Source: Acidobacteriaceae bacterium
Lineage (GTDB): Bacteria > Acidobacteriota > Terriglobia > Terriglobales > Acidobacteriaceae
NCBI GenBank assembly: GCA_030039035.1
Contig: JASHQQ010000110.1
Span: 1 to 38,627 of the forward strand
Reading direction: 5' to 3'
DNA: 38,627 bases
In this document: positions 15,815 to 22,961 of the stretch, piece after piece
How positions within the stretch are numbered: position 1 is the first letter of the stretch
How the letters are laid out: each line of letters opens with the position of its first letter
Translations under genes and position numbers: made by a program
Notes under the pieces: model-generated
The model's input: only the letters and a program-made list of their open reading frames with translations
Databases searched by the model: none
What the model was told of the DNA's origin: nothing

Positions 15815-16576
15815 ATGCAAGACTTCCACGCGCATCTGCTGCTGCCGCGGGTGCTGCTCATCGACGACGACATGGTCAGCCGGGAGGTGCTGGCGACGGT
15901 GCTGACCATGGGCGGCTATACCGTGCATACGGCGGCAGACGGTGCGGGCGCGCTGGCGCTGCTGGACGCGGGCGAATCCAGTCCGGAAGTGATCCTGGTG
16001 GACACGCAGATGCCCGGCCTGAGCGGCGTCGAACTGTTCGAAGCGCTGCGCCTTCGCAGCCGGGCGAAGGTATTCGCCATCAGCGGCAGCGCCGCTCCCG
16101 ATGAATTGACCCGGGCTGCCGACGGCTTCCTGCTCAAGCCGTTCGGCTCCGATGCTCTGAGAAAACTGATGGAAGAGAAGGGCCCTCCCGTCCGGCTCTT
16201 CAGCACTGCCGAGGACGATGAAGAGCCGCCCGTGCTGAAAACCGAAGTGCTGGCGCAGTTCCGCGAGAGCATGACCGAAGAAAAGGTGCGCGAAATCTAC
16301 GCGGCCGTCATGTCGGATCTGACCGGGCGGATCGAAGCCCTGGATGCGGCCTTCCAACGGCAGGACCTCGACGCGATCCGGCGCATCGGCCATTCCATCA
16401 AGGGCGGCTGCGCCATGGCGGGGGCGGCGCAGGTCGCCCGGCTGGGCGCTATTCTGGAGAAGGTTGCTCTCGAGCCGGGGAGTGACCAACTGGATAACAG
16501 GGCGAGGCTGGTGCGCGATTTGCGTACCGCCGCCTCGAATCTGGAGCGTATGCTGAAGGCTGAATTTCCGGCATAA
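15815..16576 (+). CDS. Receiver-Hpt phosphorelay protein
   Basis: A 253-residue cytoplasmic signalling protein. Residues 12-122 form a CheY-like receiver: acidic pocket D17-D19, phospho-acceptor D63 in LVDTQMPGLSG, switch residue S90 and K108 in LLKPF. Residues about 143-250 form a histidine phosphotransfer domain with phospho-histidine H193 in IGHSIKGGCAMAGA. This joins receiver and Hpt in one chain with no kinase domain. A NarL-type regulator starts 5 bases downstream, so the Hpt may feed that protein. No histidine kinase is in the window, so the phosphate source must be elsewhere. Confidence 0.92.
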   Translation: MQDFHAHLLLPRVLLIDDDMVSREVLATVLTMGGYTVHTAADGAGALALLDAGESSPEVILVDTQMPGLSGVELFEALRLRSRAKVFAISGSAAPDELTRAADGFLLKPFGSDALRKLMEEKGPPVRLFSTAEDDEEPPVLKTEVLAQFRESMTEEKVREIYAAVMSDLTGRIEALDAAFQRQDLDAIRRIGHSIKGGCAMAGAAQVARLGAILEKVALEPGSDQLDNRARLVRDLRTAASNLERMLKAEFPA

Positions 16577-16581
16577 TTCAT

Positions 16582-17271
16582 GTGGGGTCCAGGAAGTTGA
16601 CTGCTCAGACGGAACGAACCATTCGCATAGTTCTGGCAGACGACCATCCGGTCGTCCGCATTGGCGTGCGCAATATGCTCACCGCCGAAGACGGCTTCGA
16701 AGTGATTGGCGAGGCCGCCGACGGCGACGAGGCCATCACCGCCACGCTGGAGCTGGCGCCGGATATCCTGCTGCTCGACGTGCAGATGCCGCGCCTTCCC
16801 GGCCTCGAGGCCATGCGCGCCATCATGAACGGCCAGCCGACGTGCAAGATCCTGCTGCTCACCTCGACCATCACCCCGCAGCAGATCATCGAGGCGCTGC
16901 ACATCGGCGCGCGCGGCATCGTGCTCAAGGATGCGCTCGCCGGCCATCTGCAGACCGCCATCCGCACCGTCTACGCCGGCGACTACTGGATCGGCGGCAA
17001 GCGCGTCGTCAATCTGGTCAGCGCGCTGCACGACCTGATGCAGCAGGCGGCGGTGCCCCAGCGCAAGACCTACGGCCTCACGCCGCGCGAACTCGAAGTG
17101 GTGGGCTGCATCGTGGAAGGCTGCTCGAACCGCGACATCGCCAAGCAATTCAGCCTGAGCGAGGAGACCGTGAAGCGGCACCTGTCGAATATCTTCGACA
17201 AGACCGGCGTCTCCACGCGTCTCGAACTGGCGCTGTTTGCGATTGCCCACCAGCTTGTCGCGCCGTCGTAA
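16582..17271 (+). CDS. NarL/FixJ-family response regulator
   Basis: A 229-residue transcription factor. The receiver spans about 14-130: acidic pair D20/D21, phospho-acceptor D66 (DILLLDVQMP), conserved T94 and K116 (IVLKDA). The LuxR-type HTH spans about 165-227: LTPRELEVVGCIVEGCSNRDIAKQ, then SLSEETVKRHLSNIFDKTGV. It starts 5 bases after the receiver-Hpt gene. The start codon is uncertain: GTG 16582 gives the quoted frame but has no clear ribosome site; TTG 16597 is preceded by AGGA at only about 2 bases. The likely job is the output of the phosphorelay just upstream. Confidence 0.92.
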   Translation: MGSRKLTAQTERTIRIVLADDHPVVRIGVRNMLTAEDGFEVIGEAADGDEAITATLELAPDILLLDVQMPRLPGLEAMRAIMNGQPTCKILLLTSTITPQQIIEALHIGARGIVLKDALAGHLQTAIRTVYAGDYWIGGKRVVNLVSALHDLMQQAAVPQRKTYGLTPRELEVVGCIVEGCSNRDIAKQFSLSEETVKRHLSNIFDKTGVSTRLELALFAIAHQLVAPS

Positions 17272-17789
17272 CGGGCAAGAGATCTGCCTTCGCGGCCGAG
17301 GACAAAACCGGCGAACGGACCCAGCCGGGGGATGAGCCTCCGAATCGACAATGCCTTCAGTCCGGCACACGAGACGGGGCGTGGTGTCCGGCTCCACTCG
17401 CCGATGAAACAGCAGGACAGGCCGGGATGACCGGGGCCGGAGACCTGGATTTCGCGAGCATGTTATCCGGTTGGCGAAAGAGTTCCTCTTCCCGGGCCCC
17501 GAGTCCCTGTCGATCCTTGCTGCCCTCGAGTTAACCCGGCCAAAGTCTCTGCTTCCGCCGCCTGACACGATTCCCCCGCCCGTTCGGCGATTTCCTTGCC
17601 TCTGGGCCAGGGCGGTTCAAGAAACAGTGTGTACCTTGAATCCTTGCCCAAGGTCGCCGCTCCCTGCTGGTCGCGTCGACTCAGCGATCTCTCTTCGTCT
17701 ACAGAATTTCCCAAACTGCCTTATCTTCAAAAGCTGCCGCCACCAAGCATCTATGGAAGCAGACAAAGCATCGTAATCGTGCAGACAGG
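17272..17789. other. Gene-free stretch after the NarL regulator
   Basis: About 520 bases without a supportable gene. Short reading frames here (for example 17471-17776 plus and 17463-17714 minus) have no domain, poor codon character and no ribosome site. I see no RNA gene, terminator or repeat in it. Confidence 0.5.
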
Positions 17790-18017
17790 ATGGGTCCGAT
17801 GGTCAACTTTGTTATTTGCGACCAATGCGGGGGAATCGGCAAACCCGATGCCCTTACTCCCGTCCACCTCAAGAAGAGAGGTATTCTTTACACCCTTTTC
17901 TTTCATAACCGGCACAGGGACGATTGCCTCTCCCGTATGCTCGCGGACATGAAGGTTCTTTTCGAAGCATTCGGCAAGAACCAGCCGGAAATTGCAGCTT
18001 TCCTGCGGGGGAACTGA
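17790..18017 (+). CDS. Hypothetical small protein with CxxC motif
   Basis: A 75-residue frame. It starts MVNFVICDQCGGIGKPDALTP with one CxxC pair (residues about 10-13), then a basic-hydrophobic stretch HLKKRGILYTLFFHNRHRDD and ends in a helix LADMKVLFEAFGKNQPEIAAFL. Base composition is lower in GC than the neighbours. It has no clear ribosome site, and its isolation in a gene-poor region leaves doubt. If real, the CxxC could be half of a zinc site. Start 17790 or 17799 is possible. Confidence 0.45.
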   Translation: MGPMVNFVICDQCGGIGKPDALTPVHLKKRGILYTLFFHNRHRDDCLSRMLADMKVLFEAFGKNQPEIAAFLRGN

Positions 18018-18103
18018 TCTTCCGGGTTGGTTACCGAAAGATATCTGTTCAACCATAAAATCGGATACCAAGAATCGATATACCGCTTGCCGCTCCTGGA
18101 AGA

Positions 18104-18143
18104 GCTGTCTCCCGTGAGAGGCTCCCGAACTCCAGGAGACAGC
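18104..18143. other. Long inverted repeat near the 3' end of soxR
   Basis: GCTGTCTCC (18104-18112) and its perfect reverse complement GGAGACAGC (18135-18143) enclose a 22-base loop, 32 bases beyond the soxR stop and 86 bases beyond the small CxxC ORF stop. It may act as a transcription-end hairpin, though no T-run follows on either strand. Confidence 0.4.
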
Positions 18144-18174
18144 CGCGGCGCCGATTTCCCGTTGTTTGCGAAAA

Positions 18175-18636
18175 TCAGTCCGGATCCAGCAGTCTCGCCC
18201 CCGAGCCTTGCTCGCCCAGCTTGTCCCAAGGATTGCGCAGCGGACACACCCCCAGCGAAAGGCATCCGCAACCGATGCACCCATCGAGCTGGTCGCGCAG
18301 CCGCGTAAGCCTGTGGATGCGGTCGTTGAGTTCGGTCCGCCATCGCGCCGAGAGCTTCGCCCAGTCTTGCGCCGTGGGCGTGCGGCCGTTGGGCAGCGCC
18401 TTCAGGGCGTCGCGAATCGAGGCCAGCGAAATGCCCGTTCGCTGCGCCACGCGAATGACCGCGATGCGGCGCAGCACTTCGCGCGGGTAGCGGCGCTGGT
18501 TGCCCTGATTGCGGCGGCTGCGGATCAGCCCCGCGGATTCATAGAAGTGCAGCGTGGAAACAGCCACGCCGCTGCGCGCGGCAACCTGTCCAACCGTCAG
18601 CTCCGCTGCAAGGGGGTGCGGCTCCGGTTTTCCCAT
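18175..18636 (-). CDS. soxR: Redox-sensitive MerR-family regulator SoxR
   Basis: A 153-residue MerR-family sensor. Residues about 14-82 form the winged HTH ([44 protein letters not shown]) followed by the dimerisation helix. The iron-sulfur loop C120-IG-C123-G-C125-LSLGV-C131 matches the SoxR pattern CX2CXCX5C that holds the redox-active [2Fe-2S] cluster. In most bacteria outside the enterics, SoxR directly activates a few oxidoreductase or efflux genes in response to redox-cycling compounds. It is divergent from an FMN reductase, and a near-perfect SoxR box lies between the two genes. Regulation of that neighbour is therefore a strong inference. Confidence 0.96.
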   Translation of the reverse strand: MGKPEPHPLAAELTVGQVAARSGVAVSTLHFYESAGLIRSRRNQGNQRRYPREVLRRIAVIRVAQRTGISLASIRDALKALPNGRTPTAQDWAKLSARWRTELNDRIHRLTRLRDQLDGCIGCGCLSLGVCPLRNPWDKLGEQGSGARLLDPD

Positions 18637-18647
18637 GATTTTCCCTC

Positions 18648-18678
18648 TTGACCTAAAGTTTACTTGAGGTTGTATGTT
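18648..18678 (+). promoter_or_regulatory. SoxR box in a 19-bp-spacer promoter
   Basis: CCTAAAGTTTACTTGAGG at 18652-18669 matches the known SoxR site CCTCAAGTTAACTTGAGG at 16 of 18 positions. It lies between TTGACC (18648-18653) and TATGTT (18673-18678), a 19-base spacer, the over-long spacing typical of MerR-family activated promoters. It directs transcription toward the FMN reductase at 18717 and lies 16 bases upstream of the soxR start. Confidence 0.85.
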
Positions 18679-18716
18679 GATACCAGACGAAGATTCCGAT
18701 CGAAGGGAAAGAACGC

Positions 18717-19292
18717 ATGGACGACAGGATCAGGATCGCGCTAGTTTACGGCAGCGCCCGGAAGGGCCGCTTTTGCGACACCGTGGCGCGTTGGGCCGCC
18801 GAAGAGATTTCGCGGCGCGAAGGATTCTCGCTGGAAGTGATCGACCCGGCTGTCGATTCTCCTCCGGACCGGCCGGAGATTGAATCGCAGCGCGGCGCGT
18901 CATCGCTCTGGCAGCGTGTGGCCGAGGCGGACGCCTTTGTGATCGTCACGCCGGAGTACAACCACGGCTATCCCGCGCCGCTCAAATCGCTCATTGATTC
19001 GGTGGGCGCCGAGTGGCATGCCAAACCGGTCGCCTTTGTTTCTTACGGCGGCGTCTCGGGCGGCCTGCGCGCCGTGGAGCAACTGCGCCTCGTCTTTGCC
19101 GAATTGCACACCGTGACAATTCGCGACGCCGTGAGCTTTGCCGGAGCATGGGAGCAATTCGACGAGGCGGGAAGACTCCTGCATCCCGAGCGGCACGAGC
19201 GAGCCATGGCCGCCATGCTGAATCGCCTGCGCTGGTGGGCGGTCGCGCTGCGCGCCGCTCGCGCGGCCGAGCCCTACGCCCGCGCCGCGTGA
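18717..19292 (+). CDS. NADPH-dependent FMN reductase family protein
   Basis: A 191-residue flavodoxin-fold oxidoreductase. The FMN phosphate loop is [17 protein letters not shown] (residues about 9-27). The conserved [20 protein letters not shown] (about 77-97) and [18 protein letters not shown] (about 106-124) are NADPH-dependent FMN reductase signatures. It is divergent from soxR and sits behind a SoxR-type promoter, so it is likely induced by redox-cycling agents, perhaps to reduce quinones. It has a good start at ATG 18717 (preceded by AAAGAACGC). The dehydrogenase at 19357 may be co-transcribed. Confidence 0.93.
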   Translation: MDDRIRIALVYGSARKGRFCDTVARWAAEEISRREGFSLEVIDPAVDSPPDRPEIESQRGASSLWQRVAEADAFVIVTPEYNHGYPAPLKSLIDSVGAEWHAKPVAFVSYGGVSGGLRAVEQLRLVFAELHTVTIRDAVSFAGAWEQFDEAGRLLHPERHERAMAAMLNRLRWWAVALRAARAAEPYARAA

Positions 19293-19356
19293 CGCGGATC
19301 CGCTCTTTTGCCAAAACCGGCCCGGCCGCTAAAGTTGAAGCCGGGAGACTTTGGCG

Positions 19357-20232
19357 ATGAGGATTGGTTTTCTGGGCCTGGGCAAGATGGGAACACCCAT
19401 GGCGCTGCGCCTGCTCGCGGCCGGCCACGAACTTTCGGTGTGGAACCGCACCGAGGGGCGCACCGATGCGCCGGCTCGCGAAGGCGCGATCGTGGCAGGG
19501 ACGCCGGCGGAGGCCGAGCTGGGCGCAGATGCCGTCATCACCATGCTCTTCGACGATGCGGCGCATGAAGAGGTTCTGTTTGGCGCCAACGGATTGATGG
19601 ACGCGCTCGAACCGGGCTCGCTGCACATCTCGTGCAGCACCATCAGCGTTGCCCTCAGCGAGCGGCTGACAAAAGAGCACGCGCGCCGCGGCATCGGTTT
19701 CGTGGCGGCGCCGGTCTTCGGCCGGCCCAATATCGCCGAGGAAGGCCGCCTGTGGATTGTCGTCGCCGGCGCCGGCGATGCGGTCGCGCGAGCCCGGCCG
19801 CTGCTCGAGCCGCTCGCGCGCGGCATCTCCATCGTGGGCACGGAGCCGCGCCAGGCGCATGCCGTCAAGCTCGGCGGCAACTTTCTTATCGGCGCCATGA
19901 TCCAGTCGCTCAGCGAAGCGTTTGTGTATGCGCAGGCACTTGGCATCGAGCCGGAGGTCTTTCTCGAGACCGTAAACAGCGCGCTCTTTCAGTCGCCGTT
20001 TTATGCGGCGTACGGCAAAGTCATGCTGCATCCGCCCGCGCAGCCCGGGGCGACGATCGAACTCGGCGCGAAAGATCTTCGCCTCTTCCGCGAAGCCGCG
20101 GGAACGAACATCCGGCTTGGCCTTGCCGACGTGATTGCCGGGACGTTTGCCGAAGCACGGCGCGCGGGCCTTGGCGAGGCGGACTGGCCGGCGGGCCACT
20201 ACTGCACGGTGCAGCAGCGCGCCCGCGGTTGA
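19357..20232 (+). CDS. Beta-hydroxyacid dehydrogenase-like NAD(P)-dependent oxidoreductase
   Basis: A 291-residue enzyme of the 3-hydroxyisobutyrate dehydrogenase/glyoxylate reductase family. It opens with the NAD(P)-binding Rossmann turn RIGFLGLGKMGTPMALRLLAAGHEL (G-x-G-x-x-G). SVWNRTEG follows, with Arg likely marking NADP preference. Catalytic Lys is near residue 168 in HAVKLGGNFLIG, and the C-terminal all-helical domain holds IELGAKDLRLF. I start it at ATG 19357, behind GGGAG, not at the TTG six bases upstream. It follows the FMN reductase by 64 bases and could be in the SoxR-controlled unit. The substrate is undecided. Confidence 0.92.
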   Translation: MRIGFLGLGKMGTPMALRLLAAGHELSVWNRTEGRTDAPAREGAIVAGTPAEAELGADAVITMLFDDAAHEEVLFGANGLMDALEPGSLHISCSTISVALSERLTKEHARRGIGFVAAPVFGRPNIAEEGRLWIVVAGAGDAVARARPLLEPLARGISIVGTEPRQAHAVKLGGNFLIGAMIQSLSEAFVYAQALGIEPEVFLETVNSALFQSPFYAAYGKVMLHPPAQPGATIELGAKDLRLFREAAGTNIRLGLADVIAGTFAEARRAGLGEADWPAGHYCTVQQRARG

Positions 20233-20242
20233 GAACGGCGCC

Positions 20243-20689
20243 TTATGCCGGGATCAGCGCAGCATGACCATGTTTCCGCGCCAGATCGATGAGGCCCCGG
20301 TCGAATGTAACCAGGGAAGCTTTCGCGCATATCGCAAATGCAAAGTGCCAGCAGTCGCCAATGACGCCGGTTGCCTGTTTCTCCGCGAACGACATAGTGG
20401 CTTGCCGAAAGACGGTGTCCACGGCAGCCGGCTCCGGATAAAACTCCACACGCGGATCGGCCATCCATCGGTCATAGACTCTCCACGCCTCACGCAGGCT
20501 GTGGACCTGGCTTCCCATCACGGACACGTTTGTCAAAAGCCGTAATAGCGCGACCTGCGTAAAGCGGGAAAAGACGAGACGCGAATTTCCGGGCAGGCGA
20601 TTCAGCCAACTCCAGGTTTCGGCGTTGTGAAGGTGTGTAGAGTCGCAAAGAGCCACCCACACGTTCACATCAGGGAAGAATAAGGTCAT
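20243..20689 (-). CDS. VapC-type PIN-domain toxin
   Basis: A 148-residue PIN-domain protein, predicted ribonuclease toxin. The acidic first site is in LFFPDVNVWVAL (D7). Next are SRFTQVALLRLLTN and VYDRWMADPRVEFYPEP, typical of the Mycobacterium-type VapC subfamily. GDCWHFAFAICAKASLVTFDRGL holds the later acidic residues. It overlaps the vapB gene by 20 bases, and the pair ends 10 bases from the dehydrogenase stop in convergent orientation. RNA target unknown. Confidence 0.9.
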   Translation of the reverse strand: MTLFFPDVNVWVALCDSTHLHNAETWSWLNRLPGNSRLVFSRFTQVALLRLLTNVSVMGSQVHSLREAWRVYDRWMADPRVEFYPEPAAVDTVFRQATMSFAEKQATGVIGDCWHFAFAICAKASLVTFDRGLIDLARKHGHAALIPA

Positions 20690-20900
20690 AAGGATTCTCG
20701 TCCACCGGAAAGCGGGGGCCCCGCTTGCCTTTTCCCGTGATCATCGGACCGGTGACATACTTCCCCTTCCGCGGAGGCGCATAAGCTTCTTCGAGCGCTT
20801 TGACAATCAGCGACCGGATGGAAGTTCTGGAAATCTCCGCCCTCCGCTTCAGCTCGTCGTGCAGCGGCTCGGGAATATCGACAGTGGTGCGGACGGCCAT
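20670..20900 (-). CDS. VapB-type ribbon-helix-helix antitoxin
   Basis: A 76-residue antitoxin. The N-terminal half is a ribbon-helix-helix domain (VRTTVDIPEPLHDELKRRAE, then SRTSIRSLIVKALEEAY). The C-terminal half is a basic, glycine/proline-rich toxin-binding tail (GKGKRGPRFPVDENPYDLI). It overlaps the toxin gene by 20 bases. The start codon abuts a perfect 16-bp palindrome, so it most likely represses its own operon. No Shine-Dalgarno is evident, consistent with a leaderless message. Confidence 0.9.
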   Translation of the reverse strand: MAVRTTVDIPEPLHDELKRRAEISRTSIRSLIVKALEEAYAPPRKGKYVTGPMITGKGKRGPRFPVDENPYDLILP

Positions 20901-20915
20901 GACATAATTATGTCA
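20900..20915 (-). promoter_or_regulatory. Perfect palindrome over vapB start, autoregulatory operator
   Basis: TGACATAATTATGTCA is a perfect 16-bp palindrome overlapping the ATG of the VapB gene. On the minus strand it contains CATAAT, a 5/6 match to a -10 box, 7 bases before the ATG, so transcription may begin at the start codon. No -35 is evident at 16-17 bp. Binding by VapB is inferred. Confidence 0.62.
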
Positions 20916-20991
20916 CAAATCGCGGACTGCCTATGCCGCGCCCGAAGCAAGGTCCGCGGAACCCGGCAGCACTTGAGGAGACCGTTCCCAG

Positions 20992-22704
20992 ATGCGTAAC
21001 TTGCCAGCATTCGCCGCCGCATTATTCATCATCGCAGCTTTTTCTGCTCGCGCCCAGCGCATCGAAGTTACAATTCCATCGACCAAGCCGCTCACCGGCC
21101 ATCTGATTCTCGTCTTCGCGAAGAATGGCGAATCGGAGCCGCGCATGCAGCTCGAGGAGACCTACACGTCGGCGCAGGGATTCGGCGTGGACGCGACCGA
21201 TCTTGCGCCCGGCTCGCCCGTCGTCGTCGACGACAAGACCTTCGGCTACCCGCGCCGTTGGCTCGCCGATCTCGACGCAGGCGATTACTTCGTGCAGGCC
21301 GTTTTCAACGTGTATGAAGAATTCCATCTCGCTTCCGGCAAAACCGTGTGGCTGCCGCCGGACAAAGGCGAGGGCCAGCACTGGAACCTGAAGCCGGGCA
21401 ATCCTTACAACAAGCCGTCGAAGGTGCATTTCGATCCCAAGTCGAACGCAACGATCCGGCTCACACTCGATCAGACGATTCCGCCCATCGAAGGCACCGA
21501 TCGCGATCCCGAAGTCCTGGCGAAACGAGAGCCCGCGGCAAAATGGCTGAAGTACATGCGGTTCAAGAGCGGGAAACTCAGCGCCTTCCGGGGCCGCGAC
21601 GTCTGGCTCGGCGCGTGGATCCTGCTGCCCGACGGCTTCGACGAACACCCCGACGCGCACTACCCGCTCGTCGTCTATCAGGATCACTTTCACCCCGGCT
21701 TCGGGCCCACGCCCTTTGTGACGTCGCAGCCCGATCCCAAGTCTGCCGGCTATCGCCGCGAGCAGGCCGGCTACCGTTTCTTTCAGGACTGGACCTCAGG
21801 CCGCCTGCCGCGCGTGATCATGATCTACGTGCAGAACGCGAATCCTTATTACGACGACTCGTACGACGTGGATTCGGCCAATGTCGGTCCCTACGGCGCG
21901 GCGATCAACGAGGAGCTGATTCCCGCCATCGAGAAGAAGTACCGGGGCATCGGCCAGGGCTGGGCACGCGCCACCTTCGGCGGCTCGACCGGCGGATGGG
22001 AAGCCGCGGCCACGCAGATCTTCTATCCCGATCTCTATAACGGCGCCTACATCGCCTGCCCCGACCCCGTCGATTTTCACGGCTACCAGAACATCGATCT
22101 CTACGACGACACGAACGCCTTCGTTCGCAAGGGGGATTTCGGCCAGGTTCCGATCGCCGCCGATCGCAGGCCCGACGGCAGCATCATTGCTCTCACCGGC
22201 GATGAGTACGCCTACGAGTATGTGCTGGGCACGCACGGCCGCTCTACCGAGCAGTGGGACATCTGGCAGGCCGTGTTTTCACCCGCCGGCGACGACGGCT
22301 ACCCCGGGCAGATTATCGATCCGCTCACCGGCGCGATCGACAAGACAGTGCTCAATTACTGGCACGATCATTACGACCTCGCGGCCATCCTCAAACGCGA
22401 CTGGCCCACGCTCGGTCCCAAACTCGAGGGCAAATTACACTTCGCGGTCGGCGACGGAGACACCTATTTCCTCAACAATGCCGTCCACCTGCTGCAAAAA
22501 CAACTGGAAGCCACGCGCAACCCGCACTCCGACGCGACATTTCAGTACGGCCCGGGCATGCCGCACTGCTACACGGGCGGTCCCTCCGAATACACCATGC
22601 AGCAAAACAACGCCGACTGGACACAACGCGTGCTGCCGCAGATGGTCGAGCACATGCTCGCCACCGCTCCCGCCGGCGCCGACGTCAAATCCTGGCGATA
22701 CTAG
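20992..22704 (+). CDS. Exported alpha/beta-hydrolase, esterase-like
   Basis: A 570-residue exported protein. Signal peptide near 1-23 (LPAFAAALFIIAAFSARAQ). The first 200 residues form beta-rich domains (VTIPSTKPLTGHLILVFAKNG, YPRRWLADLDAGDYFVQAVFNVYEE) before an alpha/beta-hydrolase domain. YPLVVYQDHFHPGFGP holds the oxyanion side and FGGSTGGWEAAATQIFYPDLY the nucleophile elbow (Ser in GGSTGG). A later GDGDTYFLNNAV and GPGMPHCYTGG supply likely Asp and His. This is the architecture of periplasmic esterase-like hydrolases in Acidobacteria; natural substrate unknown. It is monocistronic, with vapBC divergent from it. Confidence 0.85.
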   Translation: MRNLPAFAAALFIIAAFSARAQRIEVTIPSTKPLTGHLILVFAKNGESEPRMQLEETYTSAQGFGVDATDLAPGSPVVVDDKTFGYPRRWLADLDAGDYFVQAVFNVYEEFHLASGKTVWLPPDKGEGQHWNLKPGNPYNKPSKVHFDPKSNATIRLTLDQTIPPIEGTDRDPEVLAKREPAAKWLKYMRFKSGKLSAFRGRDVWLGAWILLPDGFDEHPDAHYPLVVYQDHFHPGFGPTPFVTSQPDPKSAGYRREQAGYRFFQDWTSGRLPRVIMIYVQNANPYYDDSYDVDSANVGPYGAAINEELIPAIEKKYRGIGQGWARATFGGSTGGWEAAATQIFYPDLYNGAYIACPDPVDFHGYQNIDLYDDTNAFVRKGDFGQVPIAADRRPDGSIIALTGDEYAYEYVLGTHGRSTEQWDIWQAVFSPAGDDGYPGQIIDPLTGAIDKTVLNYWHDHYDLAAILKRDWPTLGPKLEGKLHFAVGDGDTYFLNNAVHLLQKQLEATRNPHSDATFQYGPGMPHCYTGGPSEYTMQQNNADWTQRVLPQMVEHMLATAPAGADVKSWRY

Positions 22705-22961
22705 CTACCCGCACAAATCAACCTTTTTGCAGAACCGGACCGGCCGGATGCCTGGGCTCCGCCATCGGCCGGGAAACGCGCGCCGGCCATGTCCGGGCAC
22801 TCAATTCTTACCGAATAGTGACGAATCAATATATATCGGTCTGCGGCAAACGTATATTCTGAAACCAGTCGTCACGCTGCGCCGCGGTTTTCCCGCTGCC
22901 CATTGGTTCGGAGGCCGGCGCGGAACCTTGCGCGGACAGACCTTTTCAGGCTGGAGGCAAT
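22705..22961. other. Intergenic region before the porin, with GC-rich inverted repeat and AT-rich patch
   Basis: CCGGCCG (22740-22746) and CGGCCGG (22766-22772) form a 7-bp inverted repeat 36 bases after the esterase stop. Further on, an AT-rich patch contains TATATT (22853-22858), a possible -10 for the porin, flanked by GTGACGA (22818-22824) and TCGTCAC (22869-22875). These may be porin regulatory sites. Confidence 0.35.

Noticed and set aside
17471..17776. A 101-codon plus-strand frame in the gap after the NarL regulator
   Set aside because: No domain, no ribosome site, Pro/Ser-rich composition typical of random GC-rich DNA.
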